From: JBGTBQ01 sp041749275
Lineage (GTDB): Bacteria; Acidobacteriota; Blastocatellia; Pyrinomonadales; Pyrinomonadaceae
Assembly (NCBI GenBank): GCA_041749275.1
Contig: JBGTBQ010000265.1
Span: forward strand, 1-18,593
Length of the DNA stretch: 18,593 bases
Direction: 5' to 3'
Shown here: in pieces, positions 8,037-15,123 of the stretch
Numbering within the stretch: the first letter of the stretch is position 1
Layout: the number at the start of each line of letters is the position of its first letter
Made by a program: the position numbers and the translations under genes
The notes under the pieces: generated by a model
The model's input: only the letters and a program-made list of their open reading frames with translations
Database searches by the model: none
Told to the model about the DNA's origin: nothing

Positions 8037-8139
8037 AAGCAGACGGCGGGAGCAGGAGGCAGGTCAAGCTTTCTGGCTGTGACCTCTCGCATCTCACCTC
8101 CGGGCTTTCCCGTCTGCTTTCTGCTCCCGCCGTCCGCTT
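8037..8139. repeat. Imperfect palindrome with 21-bp purine-rich arms
   Basis: The arms 8037-8057 (purine-rich, core ACGGCGGGAGCAG) and 8119-8139 (pyrimidine-rich) are inverted copies with two mismatches. Pyrimidine-rich words such as CTGCTCCCGCC and CTGCTCTCGCC recur to 8165. It starts 8 bp after the Fis-type gene stop and precedes the transporter gene. It could fold as a long hairpin but lacks a T-tract, so an intrinsic terminator is not certain. Confidence 0.7.
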
Positions 8140-8196
8140 CCTGCTCTCGCCTCCCGTCTTTTGCCTTTCATGCCCGTCTGTCGTATAGAAAGGGTA

Positions 8197-9108
8197 ATGA
8201 AGGCACGCATCGTCTGGCTCATCCTGTGCGTCATCTGGGGTTCCACGTGGCTGTTTATCAAGCTCGGGCTGGAAGATTTGCCGCCCCTGAGCTTCGCCGG
8301 CATCCGCTTCGTACTGGCCTTCGCCATTCTCGCGGGGCTGGTGGCCGCGCGGCGCACGCGGCTGCCGCGACGCGGGGCCGACTTCGCGCTCATCGCCGTG
8401 ACGGGCCTGCTCGCGTTCGGCCTGAACTATGGGTTGCTGTTCTGGGGTGAGCAGCACATCTCTTCTGGACTGGCGGCTCTCTTACAAGCGACGATCCCCG
8501 CTTTCGGTCTCGTGTTCGCGCACCTGCACCTGCCGGGCGAGCGTTTGACGACGGCGAAGGTGGCGGGCGTGGCTTTGGGCATCGTGGGAGTGGGCTTGAT
8601 CTTCTCGAACCAGTTAGCCATCGCCGGTCGGATGGCGTTGTGGGGGAGCGTGGCGGTAGTCGTGGGCGCGGTGTTCGTCTCCTACTCGAACGTGCTCGTC
8701 AAGGCGCGTGGGCGCGAGATCGAGCCGTCGGTGCTCGCCGCCGGACAGATGTTGTGTGGTCTGGCGCCGCTCCTCATCGCCGGCGCGGTGTTCGAGGGCA
8801 ACCCGCTCCGCTTTCGCTGGACGTGGCTCGCCGTCGGCTCGCTGCTCTACCTCACCATCGTCGGCTCGGTCGTGGCCTTCCTGCTCTTCTACTGGCTCGT
8901 GCGAAACATGGACGTGACCAAGACGATGCTGATCGCGCTCGTCACGCCGTTCATCGCCGTGCTTGTGGGTGTGCTCGTCCTCGGCGAGCGTGTGACGTGG
9001 CGGATGATCGCGGGCGGCGCGCTCATCATGTCGGGGATCGCGCTCGTCGTGCTGCGGCGCGCGAAGAAACAGCCGGAGCCGGAAGTCCTCATGCCGAAAG
9101 CCGTCTAA
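8197..9108 (+). CDS. EamA-family (DMT superfamily) transporter
   Basis: The 303-residue protein has about ten hydrophobic helices in two EamA repeats (roughly residues 4-133 and 148-288), the standard architecture of the drug/metabolite transporter family. The first helix carries the typical IWGSTWLFIKLGL segment (13-25), and the second repeat ends in LVLGERVTWRMIAGGALIMSG. The start is placed at the ATG at 8197, preceded by GAAAGGG (8187-8193); an upstream in-frame ATG at 8170 would add residues that are not part of the first helix. Family members export amino acids, nucleobases or other small metabolites; the substrate cannot be told. A TATAGA (8184-8189) directly before could be a -10 element. 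Confidence 0.93.
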   Translation: MKARIVWLILCVIWGSTWLFIKLGLEDLPPLSFAGIRFVLAFAILAGLVAARRTRLPRRGADFALIAVTGLLAFGLNYGLLFWGEQHISSGLAALLQATIPAFGLVFAHLHLPGERLTTAKVAGVALGIVGVGLIFSNQLAIAGRMALWGSVAVVVGAVFVSYSNVLVKARGREIEPSVLAAGQMLCGLAPLLIAGAVFEGNPLRFRWTWLAVGSLLYLTIVGSVVAFLLFYWLVRNMDVTKTMLIALVTPFIAVLVGVLVLGERVTWRMIAGGALIMSGIALVVLRRAKKQPEPEVLMPKAV

Positions 9109-9134
9109 GGAAAGCAAGGGCGCGCACCACGCTC

Positions 9135-9241
9135 TAGAGCGGTTTGCTTTTGAATGTACGGCAGACTGTGAGTCTGCCGCATGGTGCCTGAGCAGGCGGC
9201 AGACTCACACTCTGCCGGACACCCAATCGCAAATTGCTCTA
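9135..9241. mobile_element. TA-flanked MITE with hairpin pair (family copy 1)
   Basis: The 103-bp core 9137-9239 has inverted ends GAGCGGTTTGC / GCAAATTGCTC (9 of 11 matching) and is flanked on each side by TA (9135-9136, 9240-9241), the target duplication used by IS630/Tc1-type transposases. Inside are two hairpins: CGGCAGACT-GTG-AGTCTGCCG (9159-9179) and CGGCAGA...TCTGCCG (9197-9217); each is the inverted near-copy of the other. No coding sequence is present, so it would depend on a transposase elsewhere. Ends resemble those of the element at 14412-14507. The family link to IS630 is inference from the TA sites. Confidence 0.72.
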
Positions 9242-9254
9242 AGCCCACATAAAC

Positions 9255-9299
9255 AAGGGGCCGGCGAGGAAGAATCTCTCCTCCTCGCCGGCCCCTTTT
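9255..9299. terminator. Strong bidirectional intrinsic terminator
   Basis: A perfect 16-bp stem (9255-9270 with 9282-9297, GGGGCCGGCGAGGA in the left arm) closes an 11-nt loop. On the + strand it runs into TTTT after the CCCC; on the - strand it runs into TTGTTTATG. It lies 18 bp past the stop of the lamin-tail protein gene (-) and also downstream of the transporter gene (+), so it probably ends transcripts from both converging genes. Confidence 0.92.
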
Positions 9300-9315
9300 A
9301 CGTTGGTCTTGTGGT

Positions 9316-12300
9316 TTATGGCAACGCTTCGACGTTGACGAAGAACTTGAAGGTGCCGGTCTGTTGAAGGCCGAGCAGGAACCGCACGTTGATGGACGCG
9401 CCCGGTGCGAGCGGGGTCGCCAGCGCCACCGTTCCCGCCGAGAGCGACGAGTTGAAGCCGCCGCCGTTGGGCTGCGAGGGCGGCTGTTCCAGATCCGTCC
9501 CCTGCACCGTTATTGTGCACGGCGTCGGGGCTGGCGAGCACGTCCCCGCGTCGTTGACGCCTGTGACCACGACCGGCGTCGAAGTCCGCGGGCGCAGATC
9601 GGCGAAGCCCGAGGGCGCCGGGAAGGTCGTGATGTCCACGACGCGGAAACGCAATCGCGTGACCGGCACGCCCGTGTTGTTGACGACGCGGCGGCGAATT
9701 TCGAGCGTGCCGAAGGTCGAGTTGTTGGCCGGGTCGGAGGTGAAGTCGCGGACGCGGTTTGGAGGCGACGATGCCCCGGCGCTTGAGTCAATGAAGGCAA
9801 ACGGGAAACCGGAGTTGCGCTGGATGGGCGACGACAAATTCTCCGGGCCGGGCGCGCCGAGCCTCTGTCCGGCGCTCGTCGGGTTTCCGTCGGTGTCCAC
9901 GAAGATGAAGTCCGCCGCGTTGTCGTTTGTGTCTTTCGGCAGCCCCCCGGTCGGGCAGCCGCCGAGCTGTGTGATTGAGCCGCCCTTGCCGCACGTGTCG
10001 CGGTAGAACGAGTAGTCAAACGAGGACGGGGTCAAGGCCGGATAGCCCGTCCCTTCCTTGTAGAGCGTGTTGGCTTCTGAGGTCGAGCCAACCGCGTCGA
10101 GCCGGTTGGCAAGCGTGAAGTTGGCTGGCGTCGCGGTGTTAAAGAGCGCGATGCCGGCGTTGTCGGGAATGTTCGTAGTGTAAGTGGCGTCGCCCGTGGC
10201 GGTCGTGCCGTTGCCCGCCGGAGAGGCCGCGAGCGAGTAGGCGACCGAGTTGGTGCACAGGTAGTGACCGCGCGCCGGGATGATGGTGCCGGTCGGGATG
10301 ACGCAGCGCGCCGTGCCGTCCGAGGCCGCCACACTGTATCCCGCCGAGCCGTCAACCGTGGTGACGGTCAGGGGCGTGCTGTTGGTATTGTACAACTCGA
10401 TGAACTCGTCGTTGTCTCCCCCGGGGCCGCGCACGCGGAACTCCGAGATGATGAGTTCGCCCGCGCCGGCGGGAGCCGTGACCTTGGCCCACCAAGTACT
10501 CCAGCGCGAATCGTTCGAGCCTTCGCCGGTCGCCCCGACGCGGAGCATCGCGTATTCCTGAATCGTCCACAGGTCGCGGTCGTTCACCGGGTCAACGACC
10601 GAGTGGCTGTAATCACCCCACCTGTTCCGCGTCCCGCCGAAGGTCTTCGAGTAGTAGTCTTCGCCTTCCTTGTAGATGACGGGGTCGCGCATCGTGCCGG
10701 CGGGGTCGCCCGCGAGGCGGAAGGTGTAGCCCGCGTCGGCGTAGTCGTCCGACTCGAACTCAGAGAAGCCGAGGAGCATGTCGCCGTTCTTGTTGACGGC
10801 GAGGCTGGGGTAGGCGTACCACTTGCCGCCGTTTGTCGCCGTCGCCGTCGGGTCGTCCACGCGCCCGCCGTCGAAGAACGTGCCGTCGTTGTTGAGCACC
10901 GTCCACTGCGCGGCGGTGCGGGTCAGCCCGCCCGCCGGCAAGCCGACGGTCTGCGGGTAGTAAATCTTCCCGTTGCGGAAAACGACGTTCGAGCGGATGA
11001 AGGCATCGCCCGAATCAATCCGGCGGATGGTGACCGGACAGGTCTGCGTCGGCAGGCCCACGCCCGGAATGCACTGCTGCGGCAGGATGTCGCCGCCGGG
11101 CTGCGTCCAGCCGCCGCCCGTCCGCGTCCGGTTCGCGGCGTCAAGATTGAACGTCGGCGCGGCGGGCGTGCCCGTGATGCGGTGCAGCCGGTAGGTCGCG
11201 GTGGCGCTGCCGATGTGGGTCGGGATGTAGAGCGTCTCCTCGGTTGTCGAGAAGGTCGTCGCCGGGTGCAGACAGAAACCGCCGCTAGCGGCGGCGATGC
11301 CTGAAAAGAGAGTCCCGTTGGCGGCGCCGGTACGCATCGTCGGGTAGTCAATCACCAGCACCTTGCCGGAGATGAAGCCATTGGTGGTAATCGTGAACGG
11401 ATTCCAACCGATGGCGACCCAATTTTTGTTGAAGCCGAGCATCGGGAAGTCGGCCCACTCGCCGGCGGCGGTGCAGCCCATCCCGCCGGGCGCGCAGCCG
11501 ACGATGAAGCGGAAGAGGAAGTAAGCGCCGTCCGGGTCGGAGGTCTGCGAGACGCCGACGAGGACGGAAGAAGTGGCCGTCTGCGCGTTCGAGACCGCCG
11601 AGAGCAGCCAGCGGTTGTTGTACGGGTCGTACTGCACGCGCGGGTCGAAGACGCCGGTCGCGCCCGTCGAGGCCCAGAAGGCGCTGATGCCGACGACGCT
11701 CAGGCGTGCGCCCGTCGTCTTGTTGTGCGTGACGTAGTTGTTGTTGACGTGGCTGACGACCTTATCGAGGCCGACCGCGCCCATCGTGTCGGGCGGGATG
11801 GTGAACGTGCCGGCGGGGCCGCCGCCCACCGCCTCGTCGAACTCGCCCTGAAAATTCGTGGACGGGTTGGGCGACGGAACGTCGGGACCGGGGATGGTGT
11901 CGCTCTGGAAGGACGGCGCGATGTCATCGCTCTCCGGGGCGGATTTGGGCGCGGCCTCCTGAATCGTCATCGGCGCGGGAACCGCCAGATAATGATCCGA
12001 GTCAATCACTCCGCGCCGGGCCGCGCGTTTCTCCTGCTGTTTGGACAGCTCACGCATATTGACGACCGTCACGGACGCCGCGCTAACTCGCTCTGACTTG
12101 ACCGCATCGGTCTTCGCCGCAGACGTGTCCTGCGCCTTCGGCGCGGCGACGGTCACGGCGGGCGTCCGCTTCGACTGCGCGGCGGCAGGCGCGGCGACGC
12201 CGATGAAGAGAGCTTGTCCGGCGATTAGCGACAGACAGAGCGCGAGACTGCCGGCCTGCTTCCGGCTATGCTGCTTGATAGTATTGCGACCTCGACCTAC

Positions 12301-12330
12301 GCACGATGCGAGGGAAGTTCTACTTCTCAT
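9316..12330 (-). CDS. Large secreted protein with lamin-tail domain
   Basis: The 1004-residue product starts at the ATG at 12330, where GGAAGGAG lies about 9 bp upstream; an open extension to 12447 lacks this support. A long basic N region and hydrophobic core ending APAAAQS (about residue 52) form a signal peptide. Residues about 60-150 are Ala/Pro/Ser-rich linker. Residues about 150-610 hold aromatic and Gly-rich segments with repeated DPxxDRW/DPYNNRW-type turns, suggestive of a beta-propeller-like surface domain. From about residue 621, GELIISEFRVRGPGGDNDEFIELYN marks a lamin-tail (LTD) beta-sandwich, here given as GELIISEF...NDEFIELYN. The C-terminal 150 residues are a further beta-rich module. 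It is probably exported and displayed or released; no membrane anchor or sorting tail is evident. Function unknown. The terminator at 9255-9299 follows. Confidence 0.88.
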   Translation of the reverse strand: MRSRTSLASCVGRGRNTIKQHSRKQAGSLALCLSLIAGQALFIGVAAPAAAQSKRTPAVTVAAPKAQDTSAAKTDAVKSERVSAASVTVVNMRELSKQQEKRAARRGVIDSDHYLAVPAPMTIQEAAPKSAPESDDIAPSFQSDTIPGPDVPSPNPSTNFQGEFDEAVGGGPAGTFTIPPDTMGAVGLDKVVSHVNNNYVTHNKTTGARLSVVGISAFWASTGATGVFDPRVQYDPYNNRWLLSAVSNAQTATSSVLVGVSQTSDPDGAYFLFRFIVGCAPGGMGCTAAGEWADFPMLGFNKNWVAIGWNPFTITTNGFISGKVLVIDYPTMRTGAANGTLFSGIAAASGGFCLHPATTFSTTEETLYIPTHIGSATATYRLHRITGTPAAPTFNLDAANRTRTGGGWTQPGGDILPQQCIPGVGLPTQTCPVTIRRIDSGDAFIRSNVVFRNGKIYYPQTVGLPAGGLTRTAAQWTVLNNDGTFFDGGRVDDPTATATNGGKWYAYPSLAVNKNGDMLLGFSEFESDDYADAGYTFRLAGDPAGTMRDPVIYKEGEDYYSKTFGGTRNRWGDYSHSVVDPVNDRDLWTIQEYAMLRVGATGEGSNDSRWSTWWAKVTAPAGAGELIISEFRVRGPGGDNDEFIELYNTNSTPLTVTTVDGSAGYSVAASDGTARCVIPTGTIIPARGHYLCTNSVAYSLAASPAGNGTTATGDATYTTNIPDNAGIALFNTATPANFTLANRLDAVGSTSEANTLYKEGTGYPALTPSSFDYSFYRDTCGKGGSITQLGGCPTGGLPKDTNDNAADFIFVDTDGNPTSAGQRLGAPGPENLSSPIQRNSGFPFAFIDSSAGASSPPNRVRDFTSDPANNSTFGTLEIRRRVVNNTGVPVTRLRFRVVDITTFPAPSGFADLRPRTSTPVVVTGVNDAGTCSPAPTPCTITVQGTDLEQPPSQPNGGGFNSSLSAGTVALATPLAPGASINVRFLLGLQQTGTFKFFVNVEALP

Positions 12331-12754
12331 TGGGACGTTCTCCTTCCGAATTCGGAACTTGATAGGTGTGGTGATGCCCCGGCTGTCATCCAGCGGCGAC
12401 GACGACGCGGCGATGTGTACAACGGCGGACAGACGAAGACGGCTCATACAACGAGGTAGAGCCTTCCGGCGTCTCGCTTGTCATAACAGAACTCTGTGCT
12501 GTTGGTTAAGAACTGGTCGGCTCCACTGTCAACGACCCTTGCGGTCGCCCTTCATGCGGCCACTTCGGAGCGCTGCATCTCTCACATCGTTTGCGAAGGA
12601 TTTTTCAGCGCGGTCGGCTCTTCCGAATGCGAGGGCATGATAGACCACCCTCCCCTTTAGCCGCAACCATTTAAAGCGGGGTGACCACACACGCGGCGCG
12701 GCGCTCGACGGGAAACGAATATGCGTGAACGAGGCGCGGCGTCATCGCATCCGC
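12331..12754. other. 424-bp intergenic region upstream of the lamin-tail protein gene
   Basis: No supportable gene is seen. The end nearest the downstream gene holds its Shine-Dalgarno sequence (12340-12347). A weak promoter pair lies at 12480-12509. Near the other end, CCCCTTTA (12652-12659) can pair with TAAAGCGGGG (12672-12681) with a bulge, a weak hairpin about 75 bp beyond the stop of the secreted-protein gene; it has no T-tract. Confidence 0.55.
12480..12509 (-). promoter_or_regulatory. Weak candidate promoter for the lamin-tail protein gene
   Basis: On the - strand, TTAACC (12509-12504) and TATGAC (12485-12480) are 18 bp apart, each matching the sigma70 hexamers at 4 of 6 bases. It would give a leader of about 140 nt. 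The match is modest and could be chance. Confidence 0.22.
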
Positions 12755-13426
12755 TCAAGGCCGCGGCTGGTCATACTTCTCCGCGCCCGGTTGCGGCGAA
12801 CCCACCTGCGCCACGCCCTTCACGCACCGCCCGGTTTCGAGGTCAACCGACCCGATGAAAAGAGGCGGCTTGCGCTTGCCGCCCTGACGGATGGTGTCTG
12901 ATTGCCGCGCGCCCTCGCCGGCCAGTGGTGTGGCTTGTGGCGTGGGCGCGGGATGTTCGACCGGCTTCTCCGGTTTGGGGACGGACACGGCGGTGAAGAC
13001 GAGCGACGCCCGCGGCGGCGAGCCGGACGCCTGATAGACGACCGCCCCGGCTCCGTGCTCGCCGATGCAGGCCCGCATGGCGCGCTCGGCGCGCGTCCGG
13101 GGAATCGTCTTCGTGATGTCGTGCGCGGTAGTGAGCAGACCGCCGACGGAGTGCACGTTGACGCGTCGCCCCTTCTCGTCGGTATAGGAGCCGACGGCGT
13201 CGTTCACGGTCGCCTCGTACTCGTTGACTTTGAAACGCCACACGACGCGCCGGTCGCCCGTCGTGTTGATGACTCTGGCGAGACTGAAGTGCGCGTCGAA
13301 GTATTTCGGCGAGATGCCGGCGGCGATGATCGCGGCGCGCGAACCGTTGACGAGCTGCTGCTCCGCGGCTGTCAGCTCCGGCGCGAGCGCGACGCCGCTC
13401 TGTGCGAACGCGGCGCCCGCCGACAC
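12755..13426 (-). CDS. Small secreted protein of unknown function
   Basis: From the first canonical start (GTG at 13426) the product has 223 residues, beginning MSAGAAFAQSG, which is only the end of a signal peptide. The frame stays open upstream and encodes IIGRIIIVSAIVWC directly before it, a perfect hydrophobic core, but no ATG, GTG, TTG or CTG is found there; the real start may be an ATC at 13468 preceded by GGAAAGGAAG (13483-13474). The mature part has a mixed alpha/beta region (residues about 15-150) with two Cys (Cys119 and one near residue 200), then a Pro-rich linker (PKPEKPVEHPAPTPQATP) and a basic, Gly-rich end. No family is recognised. It probably acts outside the cytoplasm. It may share a transcript with the membrane-protein gene 259 bp upstream. 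Confidence 0.7.
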   Translation of the reverse strand: MSAGAAFAQSGVALAPELTAAEQQLVNGSRAAIIAAGISPKYFDAHFSLARVINTTGDRRVVWRFKVNEYEATVNDAVGSYTDEKGRRVNVHSVGGLLTTAHDITKTIPRTRAERAMRACIGEHGAGAVVYQASGSPPRASLVFTAVSVPKPEKPVEHPAPTPQATPLAGEGARQSDTIRQGGKRKPPLFIGSVDLETGRCVKGVAQVGSPQPGAEKYDQPRP

Positions 13427-13685
13427 GCACCAGACGATGGCGGAGACGATAATAATTCTTCCGATGATTGGAGCTTCCTTTCCAAACGGGAGAGCGGATA
13501 CATGAGTTTATAAACTGCGCCCGCCGAACAACGCAAGAAGGCGCGGCCTTTGCCGGTCACGCCGACCGTGTGCGCGCTCGCCACCCGCCCGCGTGCGTTG
13601 GCCGCGCATGAGTGACGGGTCGAGTCCACGTTGGCCGTCAAACTTCGGATCGCCCATGCGCCATTCGTTTCCGCGAGGCTTGCGG

Positions 13686-14186
13686 TCAGATCAGTTTCGC
13701 GGGGATGTAGATGAGGTATAGGACGACGTTGATAATCAGCAGCGCGAAGCCCGCCGCCAGCAGGCGATGTGCGCGCACCAGTTGCCTGTGTTTGTAGGCG
13801 ACGATTTTCTCGTAGACCTGCCGCGCCAAGTCGGGCGAGTCGAGGCTCGTGCGGTAGGTCTTCGGCTTGAAGACGAGGACGGCGAAGGCGAGGCTGGCGA
13901 GCCACAAGAGCAGCGGCGCGACGAGCGCGACGGCGATCAGCCATTGCTCCGCCCGCGTGAGCGCGCCGAGCGCAGTCTTCACGCCGCCGAACGAGACGGC
14001 GGCGAAGTAGATGGCCTGCGCCAGCGACGTGACGGCGATCAACTGTTTGGCCGCCTCTTCGAGCGCGCCCACGGACTCTTTCGCCGCGCCCCGCGCCACG
14101 TCGAGCCAGAAGCTATCGAGCGTTGTCAGCGCCTCGCCCTGCACTTCGACGATTTCGTTCTTATCGGTCGGAGCCGCCATCGTCAT
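13686..14186 (-). CDS. Three-helix membrane protein, possible partner of the CHAT-NLR gene
   Basis: This 166-residue protein has an N-terminal soluble helical part (residues 1-45, with LTTLDSFWLDVARGAAKESV), then hydrophobic stretches at about 48-66 (weaker), 82-106 and 142-164. Between the last two lies a basic/aromatic segment with YEKIVAYKHRQLVRAHR (125-141), probably cytosolic. Its ATG overlaps the stop of the zinc-ribbon gene by 4 bp (ATGA), so the two are translationally coupled. An ATG two codons on (14180) is an alternative start. It is far too short for a gasdermin and has no known effector motif. A membrane-acting role next to a protease-type NLR is an attractive hypothesis but is inference from position only. 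Confidence 0.83.
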   Translation of the reverse strand: MTMAAPTDKNEIVEVQGEALTTLDSFWLDVARGAAKESVGALEEAAKQLIAVTSLAQAIYFAAVSFGGVKTALGALTRAEQWLIAVALVAPLLLWLASLAFAVLVFKPKTYRTSLDSPDLARQVYEKIVAYKHRQLVRAHRLLAAGFALLIINVVLYLIYIPAKLI

Positions 14187-14401
14187 TGCGTCCCTCGCGT
14201 CAGGTCAAAGTCCGGCTGCGCCCCCGTCACCCACACCACGTTGTCTGACCTGCAATGCGGGCACGCCACCGACAGGCGCACCGCTCCCTCCGCGTCCGCC
14301 GCGACGACGCGCCCGCCCGGACTCAGCCGCCGCTGCTCGTCCCACTCGAAAATCTTCCCCGGCCCCGTACACTTCTGGTTCACACACTTGATACGCACCA
14401 T
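14183..14401 (-). CDS. Small zinc-ribbon protein
   Basis: The 72-residue protein has Cys6-X4-Cys11 near the N-terminus and Cys47-Pro-His-Cys50, four ligands expected to bind one zinc ion, in the layout MVRIKCVNQKC ... VACPHCRSDNVVWVTG. The start ATG (14401) has AAGGTGG (14412-14406) 4 bp upstream. It overlaps the downstream membrane-protein gene by 4 bp. The inverted-repeat element at 14412-14507 begins exactly at the Shine-Dalgarno sequence, so the native promoter has been displaced or replaced. It could bind nucleic acid or a protein partner; no function is recognised. Confidence 0.82.
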   Translation of the reverse strand: MVRIKCVNQKCTGPGKIFEWDEQRRLSPGGRVVAADAEGAVRLSVACPHCRSDNVVWVTGAQPDFDLTRGTQ

Positions 14402-14411
14402 GACGCCACCT

Positions 14412-14507
14412 TATAGCGGCTTGCGATTCGATGCAAACAATCGGCCATCGTTGAGAGGCGGGCAATGCCCGCCTCTCAACGGTCGCACATAATTGCAAAC
14501 AGCTATA
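14412..14507. mobile_element. TA-flanked MITE with different internal hairpin (family copy 2)
   Basis: The ends TATAGCGGCTTGCGATT (14412-14428) and AATTGCAAACAGCTATA (14491-14507) are inverted copies matching at 13-14 of 17 positions, with TA at each outer edge. The middle is a perfect hairpin: TTGAGAGGCGGGC (14451-14463), loop AAT, GCCCGCCTCTCAA (14467-14479). The end sequence TATAGCGGCTTGC is close to TAGAGCGGTTTGC of the element at 9135-9241, so they look like one family with different central hairpins. Non-coding; mobilisation would need an outside transposase. Confidence 0.72.
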
Positions 14508-14598
14508 GTCGCAAACAGAGACTCTTACAGCGTTATCGATTTGCGTAGTCAGTAGTGAAGGTACTGTCCCTCGATATTCACAGACTTTCGAGACCTTT

Positions 14599-14850
14599 GA
14601 CCCTGAGAGTGCGCCAACTAACGTTTGGTGAAACCACACACCGGCTCGTCTTGGGGGCGCAAGCGTCCCGCTTGCAGTGAGCGCCGCAGGCGCGAACAAA
14701 GGAGACGCCGACATTCAAGGTCGCGTGAAGGCGCAGGCTTTCTTCGCGCTGCGCGCTCAGTGCAAGCGGGACGCTTGCGCCCCCAGAGGGACGCTTGCGC
14801 TCGCAGCGGAAGGCGGCTCGACAAACTTTGGTTGGCGCACTCGACCCTGA
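14599..14850. mobile_element. 236-bp non-coding inverted-repeat element with 8-bp target duplication
   Basis: GACCCTGA occurs at 14599-14606 and again at 14843-14850, in direct orientation, exactly outside inverted ends 14607-14627 and 14822-14842 (GAGTGCGCCAAC... and its complement, 19 of 21 matching). A nested perfect 24-bp inverted repeat lies at 14653-14676 and 14761-14784, built on GGGCGCAAGCGTCCCGCTTGC. No credible coding sequence lies inside. These are the marks of a miniature transposable element moved by a transposase making 8-bp duplications; the family cannot be named from the ends. Confidence 0.82.
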
Positions 14851-14930
14851 ACACTCATTCCGAAATCGCTGTACCGGAGGTCTAGTCAATAAAGCTGCCG
14901 CAGCTACAAACATTTCACTTGCGTGTCTGG

Positions 14931-15078
14931 GTCAGAACCGCCTGCGGTAGCGGGCGGGTAGTTGCCACGCCAGACCCGCCTGCGGTAGCGGGCGGGTAGT
15001 TGCCACGCCAGACCCGCCTGCGGTAGCGGGCGGGTAGTTGCCACGCCAGACCCGCCCGCTACCGCAGGCGGTTCTGAC
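14931..15078. repeat. Triplicated 38-bp tandem repeat enclosed by 29-bp inverted ends
   Basis: The unit beginning CCTGCGGTAGCGGGCGGG is repeated three times, head to tail and essentially identical, at 14941-14978, 14979-15016 and 15017-15054. The array is bounded by perfect 29-bp inverted ends, 14931-14959 and 15050-15078 (GTCAGAACCGCC... / ...GGCGGTTCTGAC). Each unit contains its own GC-rich hairpin (CCCGCC-N9-GGGCGGG). The array starts 46 bp past the stop of the CHAT gene. There are no spacers, so it is not a CRISPR array. Confidence 0.88.
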
Positions 15079-15123
15079 AACGCTGCTACCCTTACACGCC
15101 ACGCACACGCTGGCCGCGCGCCC

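Noticed and set aside
10264..11304. Long + strand open frame opposite the lamin-tail protein gene
   Set aside because: No motif, no ribosome binding site, Arg/Val/Ala-rich composition; the opposite strand has a signal peptide, terminator and a recognised domain.
12331..12447. Upstream start for the lamin-tail protein at 12447
   Set aside because: The ATG at 12330 has a strong Shine-Dalgarno and starts directly at a plausible signal peptide.
12652..12681. Hairpin as terminator of the secreted-protein gene
   Set aside because: The stem is short with a bulge and has no T-tract; noted only within the intergenic description.
13686..14186. Gasdermin-like pore protein next to the CHAT protease
   Set aside because: At 166 residues with three hydrophobic helices it is too short and not of beta-rich gasdermin type; the association remains only positional.
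14451..14479. Perfect hairpin as an intrinsic terminator after the CHAT gene
   Set aside because: No T-tract follows on either strand, and it sits at the centre of an inverted-repeat element, so it is better explained as element cargo.
14578..14913. 111-codon - strand open frame inside the 236-bp element
   Set aside because: It spans both ends and flanks of the element and consists of translated palindromes; no ribosome binding site or domain.
14941..15054. Possible CRISPR array (regularly spaced 38-bp repeats)
   Set aside because: Units are directly contiguous with no unique spacers, and no cas gene is present.
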